From Vulcanimicrobiota bacterium (lineage in GTDB: Bacteria; Vulcanimicrobiota; Vulcanimicrobiia; Vulcanimicrobiales; Vulcanimicrobiaceae), in NCBI GenBank assembly GCA_030038335.1, contig JASHPC010000022.1, positions 1 to 5,635 of the forward strand: a stretch of 5,635 nt of DNA, written 5' to 3'. The notes under the pieces are model-generated. The model saw only the letters and a program-made list of their open reading frames with translations, was not told where the DNA came from and ran no database searches. The position numbers and the translations under genes were made by a program. Position 1 is the stretch's first letter, and each line of letters starts with the position of its first letter. Shown here piece by piece: positions 1-5,364 of this stretch.

Positions 1-236
1 GTGAAGGGATCTTCGCGGAGATTCCGTCGCCGTTAGCGGCAACGCGCTATCACTCGCTCTGTCTCGATCCGGCGTCTATTCCGCCGGATCTCCGCGTGAC
101 GGCGCGAAGCGAAGACGGCGTCATTCAGGGGATCGCGCACCGCGACGCTCCCGCGAGCGCGGTGCAGTTTCATCCGGAGTCGGTGCTAAGCGAGCACGGT
201 CTTCGCTTGATGCGAAACTTCGTCGAGAACGGATAG
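1..236 (+). CDS. TrpG/PabA-type glutamine amidotransferase, C-terminal end (partial)
   Basis: This is the last 77 codons of a gene that begins before the window; the reading frame starts at position 3 and stops with TAG at 234-236. The fragment contains RYHSL (fragment residues 15-19) and VQFHPES (54-60), which are hallmarks of class I glutamine amidotransferases of the anthranilate synthase component II / aminodeoxychorismate synthase component II type. His57 and Glu59 of the fragment are the expected His and Glu of the Cys-His-Glu triad; the Cys lies upstream and is not visible. Such subunits hydrolyse glutamine and pass ammonia to TrpE or PabB to make anthranilate or aminodeoxychorismate. 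The C-terminal part alone does not separate TrpG from PabA, and many bacteria use one protein for both. The next gene starts 3 nt after the stop, so the two are probably co-transcribed. Confidence 0.9.
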   Translation, partial: EGIFAEIPSPLAATRYHSLCLDPASIPPDLRVTARSEDGVIQGIAHRDAPASAVQFHPESVLSEHGLRLMRNFVENG

Positions 237-239
237 AAG

Positions 240-494
240 GTGGAGTACTGGCTGCACTATGCCGTAGCGGTCTGCACCGTAGCGTTGCTTCTTACCGCGC
301 TTGCCGTCGCGAGCAAGATGCTCAAGCGAGCGCGATTCCGGTCGCACTCGCGCATCGAGGTCCTCGAGAGCATCGCACTCACGCCGCAGTCGTCAGTGCA
401 CGTCGTGCGCGTCGGTTCGAAGGAGCTTCTCGTCGGCGCCGGTCAGGTCGCGGTATTGGCTGACGTTTCGGCAGACGCGGCCGCTAGTACGTAA
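240..494 (+). CDS. fliO: FliO-like flagellar export apparatus membrane protein
   Basis: This is an 84-residue protein starting with GTG three bases after the amidotransferase stop. Residues 7-25 form one hydrophobic membrane segment, followed by a basic stretch (KMLKRARFR, 26-34). Residues 38-75 match the FliO pattern: an amphipathic RIEVLESIAL stretch, then VHVVRVGSKELLVG and a hydrophobic end. FliO is a short bitopic protein that helps assemble FliP in the flagellar type III export gate. The GTG start is preferred because it is the only in-frame start that keeps the membrane segment; the upstream ribosome site is weak (GGA at 231-233). Known FliO proteins usually precede fliP, fliQ and fliR, but here the next gene is convergent and unrelated, so this fliO appears to end its transcript. 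FliO is poorly conserved, so the assignment rests on architecture, the C-terminal motif and the nearby chemotaxis genes. Confidence 0.72.
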   Translation: MEYWLHYAVAVCTVALLLTALAVASKMLKRARFRSHSRIEVLESIALTPQSSVHVVRVGSKELLVGAGQVAVLADVSADAAAST

Positions 495-1524
495 ACTGAT
501 CGATCGCTTCGAGACCGCTGTCAGTGAAGTACAGCTTACCGTCGAAGCCGATGATCGACCATTCCGGAACCGAGCCTGATTTGAGCGAGTACGTCGCCTG
601 TGCGTTCGTCGCAGGATCGTATTGAAGCATGACCGGCGTCGTACCCGTGCAGATGACGTAGAAGTCGCCGTCCGATCCTTGCTGAATCGACGTCGGAGCG
701 GCGCAGTTCGTCAACGCAACCTCAGTGATGTTGCCGTTGCTGGGGACGATGTGTCCGAGCTTTCCGGTCCCGTTTTCAGTAAACCAAAGCGTCTGGTCGG
801 CCGCCGGCACGATTGCGTACGGTTTCCCGTTCGCGGTCGGGACGGGGAAGAGCGTCACGGTACCCGCCGAGGTGATGCGGCCGATCTGATCGCTGCCGTT
901 GAGCGTGAACCAGATGTTGCCGTCGGGGCCCAAGATATCATCGAGCGGAGCCGTGCCGCCGGACGGATACTCCGTGACTGCGCCCGTCGTCATATCGGCG
1001 CGACCGATGTTTCCGGTCGCTTCCTCCGTGAACCAAAGTCCTCCGTCGTCGCCGAGCGCGATTGCAGTTGGATCGGCGTTCGCGGTTGGAATCGCAAACT
1101 CGGCGAAGTTTTCCGTCGTCGTGTCGTAGCGGCCGATGCGGTTTCCCGAATACTCCGTAAACCATATCTCGCCGTCGGGTCCGCACGTGATGCCGTACGG
1201 CCCGGAGTTGGCGTTGGGAAGTGAAACCGTGAAGAACTTCGCGCTCTCATTGAGATAGCCGATCTCGTTACCGTTCTGCTCCGTAAACCAAATCAAGCCG
1301 CTCTCGCAGTTTGAATCTAATGGAGCAGACGCGATACCCATCGGAAGCGCGTTGGCCGAAGGCGTCGGCAACGCGTACACGCTCGTCACCTGCGGCTTAG
1401 CCGGCGTCGGCGTCGGGGCAACCGCGCCAACCGGGTATGTCTTCCCGCATCCCGCGAGGAGCGCAGCGGCGGCTATTGCGCCGGAAATGAAGCCCAGCGT
1501 ACGTCGCAAAAAGGACTCTCCCAT
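484..1524 (-). CDS. Lipoprotein with seven Vgb-like beta-propeller repeats
   Basis: This encodes 346 residues from the ATG at 1524-1522. The N-terminus has arginines, a hydrophobic stretch and a lipobox (LLAGC, lipid Cys26), so the mature protein should be a membrane-anchored lipoprotein. A proline/threonine-rich tether follows (around residues 36-45). The rest is seven repeats of about 40-45 residues with the pattern P-x-I-x-x-G-x-D-G-x-(I/L)-W-F-T-E...N-x-I-G-R; the WFT or equivalent positions fall near residues 79, 121, 164, 205, 247, 288 and 332. This is the repeat of virginiamycin B lyase (streptogramin lyase)-like propellers, and seven copies would close one propeller. The last two blades are degenerate (FYV, YFT). 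Annotation pipelines may call it virginiamycin B lyase, but the lipid anchor and repeat-only similarity do not support that activity; a ligand-binding or envelope role is as likely. An in-frame TTG at 1545 would add seven residues before the signal peptide; the ATG gives a more typical one. The 3' end overlaps fliO by 11 bp. Confidence 0.85.
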   Translation of the reverse strand: MGESFLRRTLGFISGAIAAAALLAGCGKTYPVGAVAPTPTPAKPQVTSVYALPTPSANALPMGIASAPLDSNCESGLIWFTEQNGNEIGYLNESAKFFTVSLPNANSGPYGITCGPDGEIWFTEYSGNRIGRYDTTTENFAEFAIPTANADPTAIALGDDGGLWFTEEATGNIGRADMTTGAVTEYPSGGTAPLDDILGPDGNIWFTLNGSDQIGRITSAGTVTLFPVPTANGKPYAIVPAADQTLWFTENGTGKLGHIVPSNGNITEVALTNCAAPTSIQQGSDGDFYVICTGTTPVMLQYDPATNAQATYSLKSGSVPEWSIIGFDGKLYFTDSGLEAIDQFTY

Positions 1525-1547
1525 GAAAAGGCGTGTATGAGGCAATC

Positions 1548-1553
1548 ATATTA
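1548..1553 (-). promoter_or_regulatory. Possible -10 element for the propeller lipoprotein gene
   Basis: Read on the minus strand, positions 1553-1548 are TAATAT, one base from the TATAAT-type consensus. A start of transcription about 7 nt further would leave a leader of roughly 15-20 nt before the ATG at 1524. No convincing -35 element is seen at the right spacing, and no Shine-Dalgarno sequence precedes the ATG. This is a weak call. Confidence 0.3.
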
Positions 1554-1624
1554 GGAGACGGCATCGGCCAATCCCCCTCGCCGGGCGCTTGCAGAAGCTT
1601 TACAAGCGGTCGAGCCGTCGCCGG

Positions 1625-1652
1625 TAAAGAACGCTTCCGCTGTAGCCGAATG
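1625..1652 (+). promoter_or_regulatory. Putative sigma-28 (FliA/SigD-type) promoter of the che operon
   Basis: TAAA at 1625-1628 and GCCGAATG at 1645-1652 are separated by 16 nt. The flagellar sigma factor consensus is TAAA, about 14-16 nt, then GCCGATAA or GCCGATAT, so the -35 core and the GCCGA part of the -10 match and the spacing is within the range known for SigD. The predicted transcription start, near 1658-1660, lies just upstream of the ribosome-binding site at 1664-1668. That gives a short leader for cheY and fits the usual sigma-28 control of chemotaxis genes. The last bases of the -10 box deviate from consensus. Confidence 0.5.
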
Positions 1653-1663
1653 GCTAAGGATGT

Positions 1664-1668
1664 GGGGA
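1664..1668 (+). promoter_or_regulatory. Ribosome-binding site that decides the cheY start
   Basis: GGGGA lies 5 nt before the GTG at 1674. The in-frame ATG at 1650 has no such site and falls inside the putative sigma-28 -10 box. The site therefore supports the GTG start, which gives a 120-residue CheY with almost no N-terminal extension. Confidence 0.65.
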
Positions 1669-1673
1669 ATAGC

Positions 1674-2036
1674 GTGACCAGGAGAGTCCTCATCGTGGAC
1701 GACGCTGTCGTCATGCGTATGATGATCAAAGGCATCCTTGCCAAGAGCGGCTTCGACGTCGTCGGAGAGGCACAAAACGGTTTGGAAGCCGTTGAGAAAT
1801 ACGTCGAGCTTCGTCCCGATCTCGTGACGATGGACGTCGTGATGCCGGAAATGGACGGCATTGCGGCAGTCAAGCAAATTCTCGCGCGCGATCCGTCGGC
1901 GCGGATCGTGATGTGCACGTCCATGGGCCAGCAGTCCCTCGTCGTGGAAGCAATTCAAGCGGGTGCGAAATCCTTCATAACCAAACCGTTTCAGCCGCCG
2001 AAGATCGTTGAAACGCTCAACAAGGTGCTCGCATGA
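1674..2036 (+). CDS. cheY: Chemotaxis response regulator CheY
   Basis: This is a stand-alone 120-residue receiver domain, the usual CheY length. Visible key residues are Asp9 and Asp10 (metal binding), Asp54 (phosphorylation, in TMDVVMPEMDG), Thr82 and Lys104 (KPF motif). Phe101 occupies the switch position that is Tyr106 in Escherichia coli CheY. There is no output domain, so signalling must be by protein contact, typically with the FliM/FliN switch of the flagellar motor. The MGQQ segment after Thr82 and the C-terminal QAGAKSFITKPFQP stretch closely resemble Thermotoga/Bacillus-type CheY. In those systems CheY-P often promotes smooth swimming, but the sense of the response cannot be read here. 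The stop overlaps the cheC start by 4 bp (ATGA), which suggests translational coupling with the presumed phosphatase. Confidence 0.95.
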   Translation: MTRRVLIVDDAVVMRMMIKGILAKSGFDVVGEAQNGLEAVEKYVELRPDLVTMDVVMPEMDGIAAVKQILARDPSARIVMCTSMGQQSLVVEAIQAGAKSFITKPFQPPKIVETLNKVLA

Positions 2037-2638
2037 TCGCATCTCGTCTCTCAGATTTGCAAAAGGACGCGCTTCGTGAAATCGGCAACATTGGTGCCGG
2101 CCACGCGGCAACTGCGCTGTCGCAGCTCTTGAACACAAAGGTGACGTTGCTCGAGCCGCGGATCGACGTCATGCAGTTCTGCGAGTTGCCAGATCGCGTG
2201 AAGCACCACGACGGTCAGGTGGCCGCGCTGCACATGCACGTGCGCGGTGACGCTCCAGGTCAGATCGTCGTCCTCTTCGATCGAGAGCAGTCGATGCTCT
2301 TCGTCGCGCGGTTCATCCGTCGCGTGATCGGCGACATCACGATTTACGATTCGATCGCGGAGTCGACGCTCAAAGAGTTGAGCAACATCATCGCTGGTTC
2401 GTACCTCTCGGCCATCGTGCATCTGACGGGAACGCGTCTTGAGCCATCGGTGCCGTCGCTCTCGTTCGGCACGGTCGACGCCGCATTTGCGGACCTCATG
2501 TCGACGCCGCCGGAACAGGAAGTCTTTCTCGTGGAGAGCGTCTTTCTCGACAGTGACGCGGCAATCGGCGGCGAGTTCATTCTCATTCCGAATACCGGCT
2601 CGCTCGATCCCTTGCTTTCCGTCTTCACGGCCCCGTAG
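2033..2638 (+). CDS. cheC: CheY-P phosphatase CheC
   Basis: This encodes 201 residues of the CheC/CheX/FliY phosphatase family. CheC removes phosphate from CheY-P and, in Bacillus and Thermotoga, also binds the receptor deamidase CheD. The family signature D/S-x3-E-x2-N-x22-P occurs twice with exact spacing: Asp12, Glu16, Asn19, Pro42, and Ser111, Glu115, Asn118, Pro141. Both active sites of the pseudo-symmetric fold thus look intact. The length is like that of B. subtilis CheC, and the absence of a C-terminal SpoA/FliN domain argues against FliY; the two half-sites argue against one-site CheX. The ATG has an AAGG ribosome site at 2022-2025, inside the end of cheY. No cheD is seen in the window, so the CheD partner is elsewhere or missing. 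Confidence 0.93.
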   Translation: MIASRLSDLQKDALREIGNIGAGHAATALSQLLNTKVTLLEPRIDVMQFCELPDRVKHHDGQVAALHMHVRGDAPGQIVVLFDREQSMLFVARFIRRVIGDITIYDSIAESTLKELSNIIAGSYLSAIVHLTGTRLEPSVPSLSFGTVDAAFADLMSTPPEQEVFLVESVFLDSDAAIGGEFILIPNTGSLDPLLSVFTAP

Positions 2639-2676
2639 CGGAAAGGGGCACCGCCGGGCAGAAGAGGGTCCGGTCG

Positions 2677-4395
2677 ATGCCTGACGAGCCCTTCGACCGC
2701 GCGGAGTTCGTCACGTACTTCCGCGATGAAGCGGAAGAACTTCTCCATCGCATCGACGCCGACGCGCTGCGCCTCGAGAGCTCGGCTGCGACGGGAAACA
2801 CGGATCCCGAGATCGTCAACGCTCTGTTTCGCGCGCTGCACACGATTAAAGGCAACGCGGCAATGCTCGGCTTCTCGGAGATTGCAAGTCTTGCGCACGG
2901 GCTCGAGAGTCTCTGCGACATGCTTCGCTGGGGACGTGCGGAGGTCTCACCGGAGCGCATCGAGCTGCTCTTCGCGGGGCGAGATCTGCTCGCTACGCTC
3001 GTTGCAGCGACGCCATCCGATACGGAGCCGCCTCCCGAGCTCGCGCCATTTCTGGAGCGTCTGAACGGCGCAACGCACACCGCAACGAGCGAGCAAGACG
3101 CGGAGACCTTCGAAGCCGACGTCGCGAGGATGCTTTCGGAACCGGCAAAACGCGACGTCCTCCCGGCGATGCCTTCCGGCGTTCGCAGGCCGACGATTCG
3201 CGTCGACATCGACCGGCTCGACCATCTTCTCAATCTCGTCGGAGAGCTGGTCGTGAACAGGACCCGCGTCTCGGACATCGCCGCGGGGCTCGCACAGAAG
3301 GACGATTCTGCGGGGAAAGCGCTTCTCGAGAGCATCGCGTTGCTAGCCCGCACGAGCGGCGAGATTCAAGAGGCGCTCATGAAGGTGCGCATGGTTCCGA
3401 TCGGACGCGTTTTCGAGCGTTTTCCGCGCATGGTTCGCGACGTGGCGAAGGCGCGCGGAAAAGAAGTCCACTTGGAGATGAGTGGAGCGCAAACGGAGCT
3501 CGACAAGACGATCGTCGACGACATTGGCGAGCCGCTCATGCACTTGCTGCGCAACTGCGTCGATCACGGCATCGAAACACCGCACGCTCGCCAAGCTGCC
3601 GGCAAGCCGCGGGCCGGAACGATTCGTCTCAACGCGTATCACGCGGGCAACCAGATCGTCATCGAGATGAGCGACGACGGTGGCGGCGTCGACCCCGATC
3701 GCGTCTTCGCGCGAGCAGTCGAGCTCGGGATCGTCGAGCACGACGAGCGTCTCTCGGAACAAGAGCGGCTCGAGCTCATCTTCAAGCCTGGCTTCTCGAC
3801 AGCGGAGAGCGTCTCCGACGTCAGCGGGCGCGGAGTCGGAATGGACGTCGTACAGAAGACCGTTACGCGCTTGAAAGGGCTGCTCTCAGTCTCGAGCGAG
3901 CGTGGGAGAGGCACGACGTTCGAGATCAAGCTGCCGCTGACGCTTGCAATCATTGCTGCGCTCCTCGTGCACGTCGGCGAGGATCTCTACGCGATTCCGC
4001 TCGACTCGGTCGTGGAGTCGCAACGCGTCGAAGCCGAGGACATTCGTACGATCCAGGGCAAGGAAGTCGTGACGCTGCGTGACACGATCGTTCCTCTCAT
4101 TCGAGTCGCCGAGTTCTTCGAGTTGAACGTGGCACGCGATCCCGAGAAGGCAATGGTCGTGAACGTGGACGCGCAAGGAAGGCAGATCGGGCTTGTGGTG
4201 GACGCGTTCGCCGGCGAGCAGGAGATCGTCATCAAGCCGCTCTCGGATCTCGTCGGGCGTATTCCCGGAATCTCCGGCGCGACGATTCTCGGGAGCGGTG
4301 CGATTGCGTTGATCCTCGACGTGCACGCGCTCGTCGCCGACAGCTATGCCAGCGGTCGCGTCGCGCGCGTCGACTTAGCGGCAACGGAGGCCTAA
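2677..4395 (+). CDS. cheA: Chemotaxis histidine kinase CheA, without a recognisable P2 domain
   Basis: This encodes 572 residues, shorter than the roughly 650-670 of E. coli and Thermotoga CheA. Domains in order: P1 (HPt), residues 1-112, with phosphoacceptor His55 in ALHTIKGNA; a linker, about 113-172; P3 dimerisation helices, about 173-235 (VDIDRLDHLLNLVGELVVNR); P4 ATPase, about 236-420; and P5 CheW-like, about 422-558. The ATP site looks complete: N box HLLRNCVDHG (289-298), G1 SDDGGGVD (332-339), F box GFST (372-375), G2 GRGVGMD (384-390). CheA autophosphorylates on the P1 His and passes the phosphate to CheY; P5 binds CheW and receptors. The 60-residue linker is rich in Thr, Ala, Glu and Pro and shows no P2 (CheY-binding) fold. 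The ATG is preceded by GAGGG at 2664-2668, 8 nt upstream. It lies 38 bp after cheC and 3 bp before cheW, so one operon is likely. Confidence 0.96.
   Translation: MPDEPFDRAEFVTYFRDEAEELLHRIDADALRLESSAATGNTDPEIVNALFRALHTIKGNAAMLGFSEIASLAHGLESLCDMLRWGRAEVSPERIELLFAGRDLLATLVAATPSDTEPPPELAPFLERLNGATHTATSEQDAETFEADVARMLSEPAKRDVLPAMPSGVRRPTIRVDIDRLDHLLNLVGELVVNRTRVSDIAAGLAQKDDSAGKALLESIALLARTSGEIQEALMKVRMVPIGRVFERFPRMVRDVAKARGKEVHLEMSGAQTELDKTIVDDIGEPLMHLLRNCVDHGIETPHARQAAGKPRAGTIRLNAYHAGNQIVIEMSDDGGGVDPDRVFARAVELGIVEHDERLSEQERLELIFKPGFSTAESVSDVSGRGVGMDVVQKTVTRLKGLLSVSSERGRGTTFEIKLPLTLAIIAALLVHVGEDLYAIPLDSVVESQRVEAEDIRTIQGKEVVTLRDTIVPLIRVAEFFELNVARDPEKAMVVNVDAQGRQIGLVVDAFAGEQEIVIKPLSDLVGRIPGISGATILGSGAIALILDVHALVADSYASGRVARVDLAATEA
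4386..4390 (+). promoter_or_regulatory. Ribosome-binding site for the TTG start of cheW
   Basis: GGAGG lies within the last codons of cheA, 8 nt before TTG at 4399. This strong site supports the non-standard TTG start. It also means that translation ending on cheA passes over the cheW initiation region, favouring coupled expression of the two partners. Confidence 0.7.
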
Positions 4396-4398
4396 CAG

Positions 4399-4863
4399 TT
4401 GGGAGAGAGCGTTCAGGTTGCGACGTTTCGGATCGGTTCCGAAGAGTATGGCGTCGACATCTCGCAGATTCAAGAGATCATCCGCATGGTGGAGGTGACG
4501 CGCGTCCCCAGGACGCCGCATTTCATGGAAGGCGTCATCAATCTACGCGGTCAGTTGATCCCGATCGTCGACTTGCGCGCGCGCTTTGGCATGGAGCGCG
4601 TCGCCCCGACGAAGACGACGCGCATCATCGTTACGGAGATCGGGACCAAGCGCGTAGGAATCATCGTCGACAGTGCCTCGGAGGTTCTTACGATTCCCCT
4701 CGAGGCGATCGAACAAGCTCCGGAGATGATCGCCGGTGTCGGTGCTGACTTTCTGCAGGGCGTTGGGAAAGTCGGCGAGCGGCTCATCATTCTCCTCGAT
4801 CTCACGATGGTCATTACGGATCCGCAGCGCAAGGAGCTCGACGAGACATCCCTTTCACCGTAA
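4399..4863 (+). CDS. cheW: Chemotaxis coupling protein CheW
   Basis: This is a 154-residue single CheW domain of normal length that links chemoreceptors to the P5 domain of CheA in the receptor array. The N-terminal strand region YGVDISQIQEIIR (17-29), the TRVPRTP turn (34-40) and the core GVINLRGQLIPIVDLR (45-60) are the family signatures; Arg50 of NLRG sits at the conserved CheA/receptor contact position. The C-terminal half (IVDSASEVLTIP, then LIILLDLTMVI) completes the two-subdomain barrel. Initiation is at TTG, three bases after the cheA stop, served by a GGAGG site inside cheA. It is the last gene of the chemotaxis operon here, since a promoter and an unrelated regulator follow. Confidence 0.95.
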   Translation: MGESVQVATFRIGSEEYGVDISQIQEIIRMVEVTRVPRTPHFMEGVINLRGQLIPIVDLRARFGMERVAPTKTTRIIVTEIGTKRVGIIVDSASEVLTIPLEAIEQAPEMIAGVGADFLQGVGKVGERLIILLDLTMVITDPQRKELDETSLSP

Positions 4864-4864
4864 G

Positions 4865-4883
4865 GACCGCCGGCAGGCGGGTC
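4865..4883 (+). terminator. Weak stem-loop after cheW, possible terminator
   Basis: Directly after the cheW stop, GACC-GCC pairs with GGC-GGTC around a GGCA loop, with one bulged G at 4879. The position fits the end of the che operon, but no T-run follows, so classical intrinsic termination is not supported. The stem is short. Confidence 0.25.
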
Positions 4884-4917
4884 GCGCTTGCGGCCATAGA
4901 CCCGGATGGGGATTAAA

Positions 4918-4933
4918 AACTAAGATATTAGTT
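4918..4933 (+). promoter_or_regulatory. Perfect inverted repeat, probable BlaI-family operator
   Basis: AACTAA-GATA-TTAGTT is a perfect 6-bp inverted repeat with a 4-nt centre. Its last two bases are the first two of the TTGACA -35 element of the downstream repressor gene. BlaI/MecI repressors bind short dyads as dimers in their own promoters and block RNA polymerase. The location and symmetry suggest an autoregulatory operator; the sequence differs from the classical staphylococcal TACA/TGTA core. Confidence 0.6.
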
Positions 4934-4960
4934 GACAGCGCCGGCGAGCAGTGATACCGT
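4932..4960 (+). promoter_or_regulatory. Sigma-70-type promoter of the BlaI/M56 unit
   Basis: TTGACA at 4932-4937 is a perfect -35 hexamer. After an optimal 17-nt spacer, TACCGT at 4955-4960 is a weaker -10 (3 of 6 consensus bases, including the first two and the last). Transcription would start near 4967, about 20 nt before the ATG at 4987. The -35 overlaps the inverted repeat at 4918-4933. Confidence 0.6.
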
Positions 4961-4986
4961 GTTTCGTGAGTCGTTCGGAGGAACGT

Positions 4987-5364
4987 ATGCCACGAAAGAA
5001 GTCGCCGACGCTGACCGAAGCCGAGTTGCGCGTCATGGAGGCGTTATGGGTCGCGAAGCGGGCAACGGTCGCTGACGTCAGCGCAGCGCTGAGGCCGCTC
5101 GCCTACAACACGGTGCTTACGACGCTGCGCATTCTCGAGCGTAAGGGATACGTGGCGCACGAAGCGTCCGGGCGGGCGTTCGTATATCGGGCGCTCGTGC
5201 GGCGTGACGATGCCGCGCGGTCGGCAGTCGGGCATCTCCTGAGCAAATTTTTTCGAAACAATCCCGGCGAGCTCGCGCTACGAATTATCGAGAGCGAGCG
5301 GCCGTCGGATGAGGAGCTCGCCCGTCTGCGGGCACTGATCGATCAGTACGAGGAGCAGTCGTGA
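4987..5364 (+). CDS. BlaI/MecI-family winged-helix transcriptional repressor
   Basis: This encodes 125 residues, the normal length for the family. The N-terminal half is the winged helix: LTEAELRVMEALW (9-21), a helix-turn-helix with the recognition helix around YNTVLTTLRILERKGYV (40-56), and a wing (SGRAFVYRALV, 61-71). The C-terminal half (LLSKFFRNNPGEL, then helices to residue 122) is the dimerisation region; in BlaI the protease-sensitive site is near this FF-N segment. The ATG at 4987 has a strong GGAGG at 4977-4981; a GTG at 4951 in the same frame would sit upstream of the predicted transcription start and is less likely. The stop overlaps the next start by one base (TGATG), so repressor and M56 sensor are coupled. 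The target may be a beta-lactamase or something else; nothing in the window tells which. Confidence 0.92.
   Translation: MPRKKSPTLTEAELRVMEALWVAKRATVADVSAALRPLAYNTVLTTLRILERKGYVAHEASGRAFVYRALVRRDDAARSAVGHLLSKFFRNNPGELALRIIESERPSDEELARLRALIDQYEEQS

Noticed and set aside
495..530. GATCGATC palindrome and ACTGA/TCAGT repeat after fliO as a terminator
   Set aside because: The arms are short and far apart, there is no T-run, and the bases are inside the coding end of the lipoprotein gene.
622..1224. Open frame of 200 codons on the plus strand, opposite the lipoprotein gene
   Set aside because: It is arginine-rich, resembles no family I know, and lies wholly antisense to a gene with seven clear repeats and a signal peptide.
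484..1524. Naming the propeller protein virginiamycin B lyase
   Set aside because: The similarity I can see is the blade repeat alone; I cannot align the catalytic residues, and the protein is a lipoprotein.
1533..1673. Longer cheY with a start at 1533 or 1650
   Set aside because: The extra residues match nothing in CheY, the ATG at 1650 has no ribosome site and lies in the putative promoter, and the GTG at 1674 has a good site.
1397..1924. Open frame of 175 codons on the minus strand across the intergenic region and cheY
   Set aside because: Its composition is that of a frame shadow; cheY on the other strand has all family residues, and the frame crosses the promoter region.
2625..3353. 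Open frame of 242 codons on the minus strand over cheA
   Set aside because: Low-complexity Ser/Arg-rich translation, antisense to the HPt and P3 parts of cheA; typical of GC-rich shadows.
4951..4986. GTG at 4951 as the start of the BlaI-like protein
   Set aside because: It falls upstream of the predicted transcription start and has no ribosome site, whereas the ATG at 4987 follows GGAGG by 5 nt and gives the normal family length.
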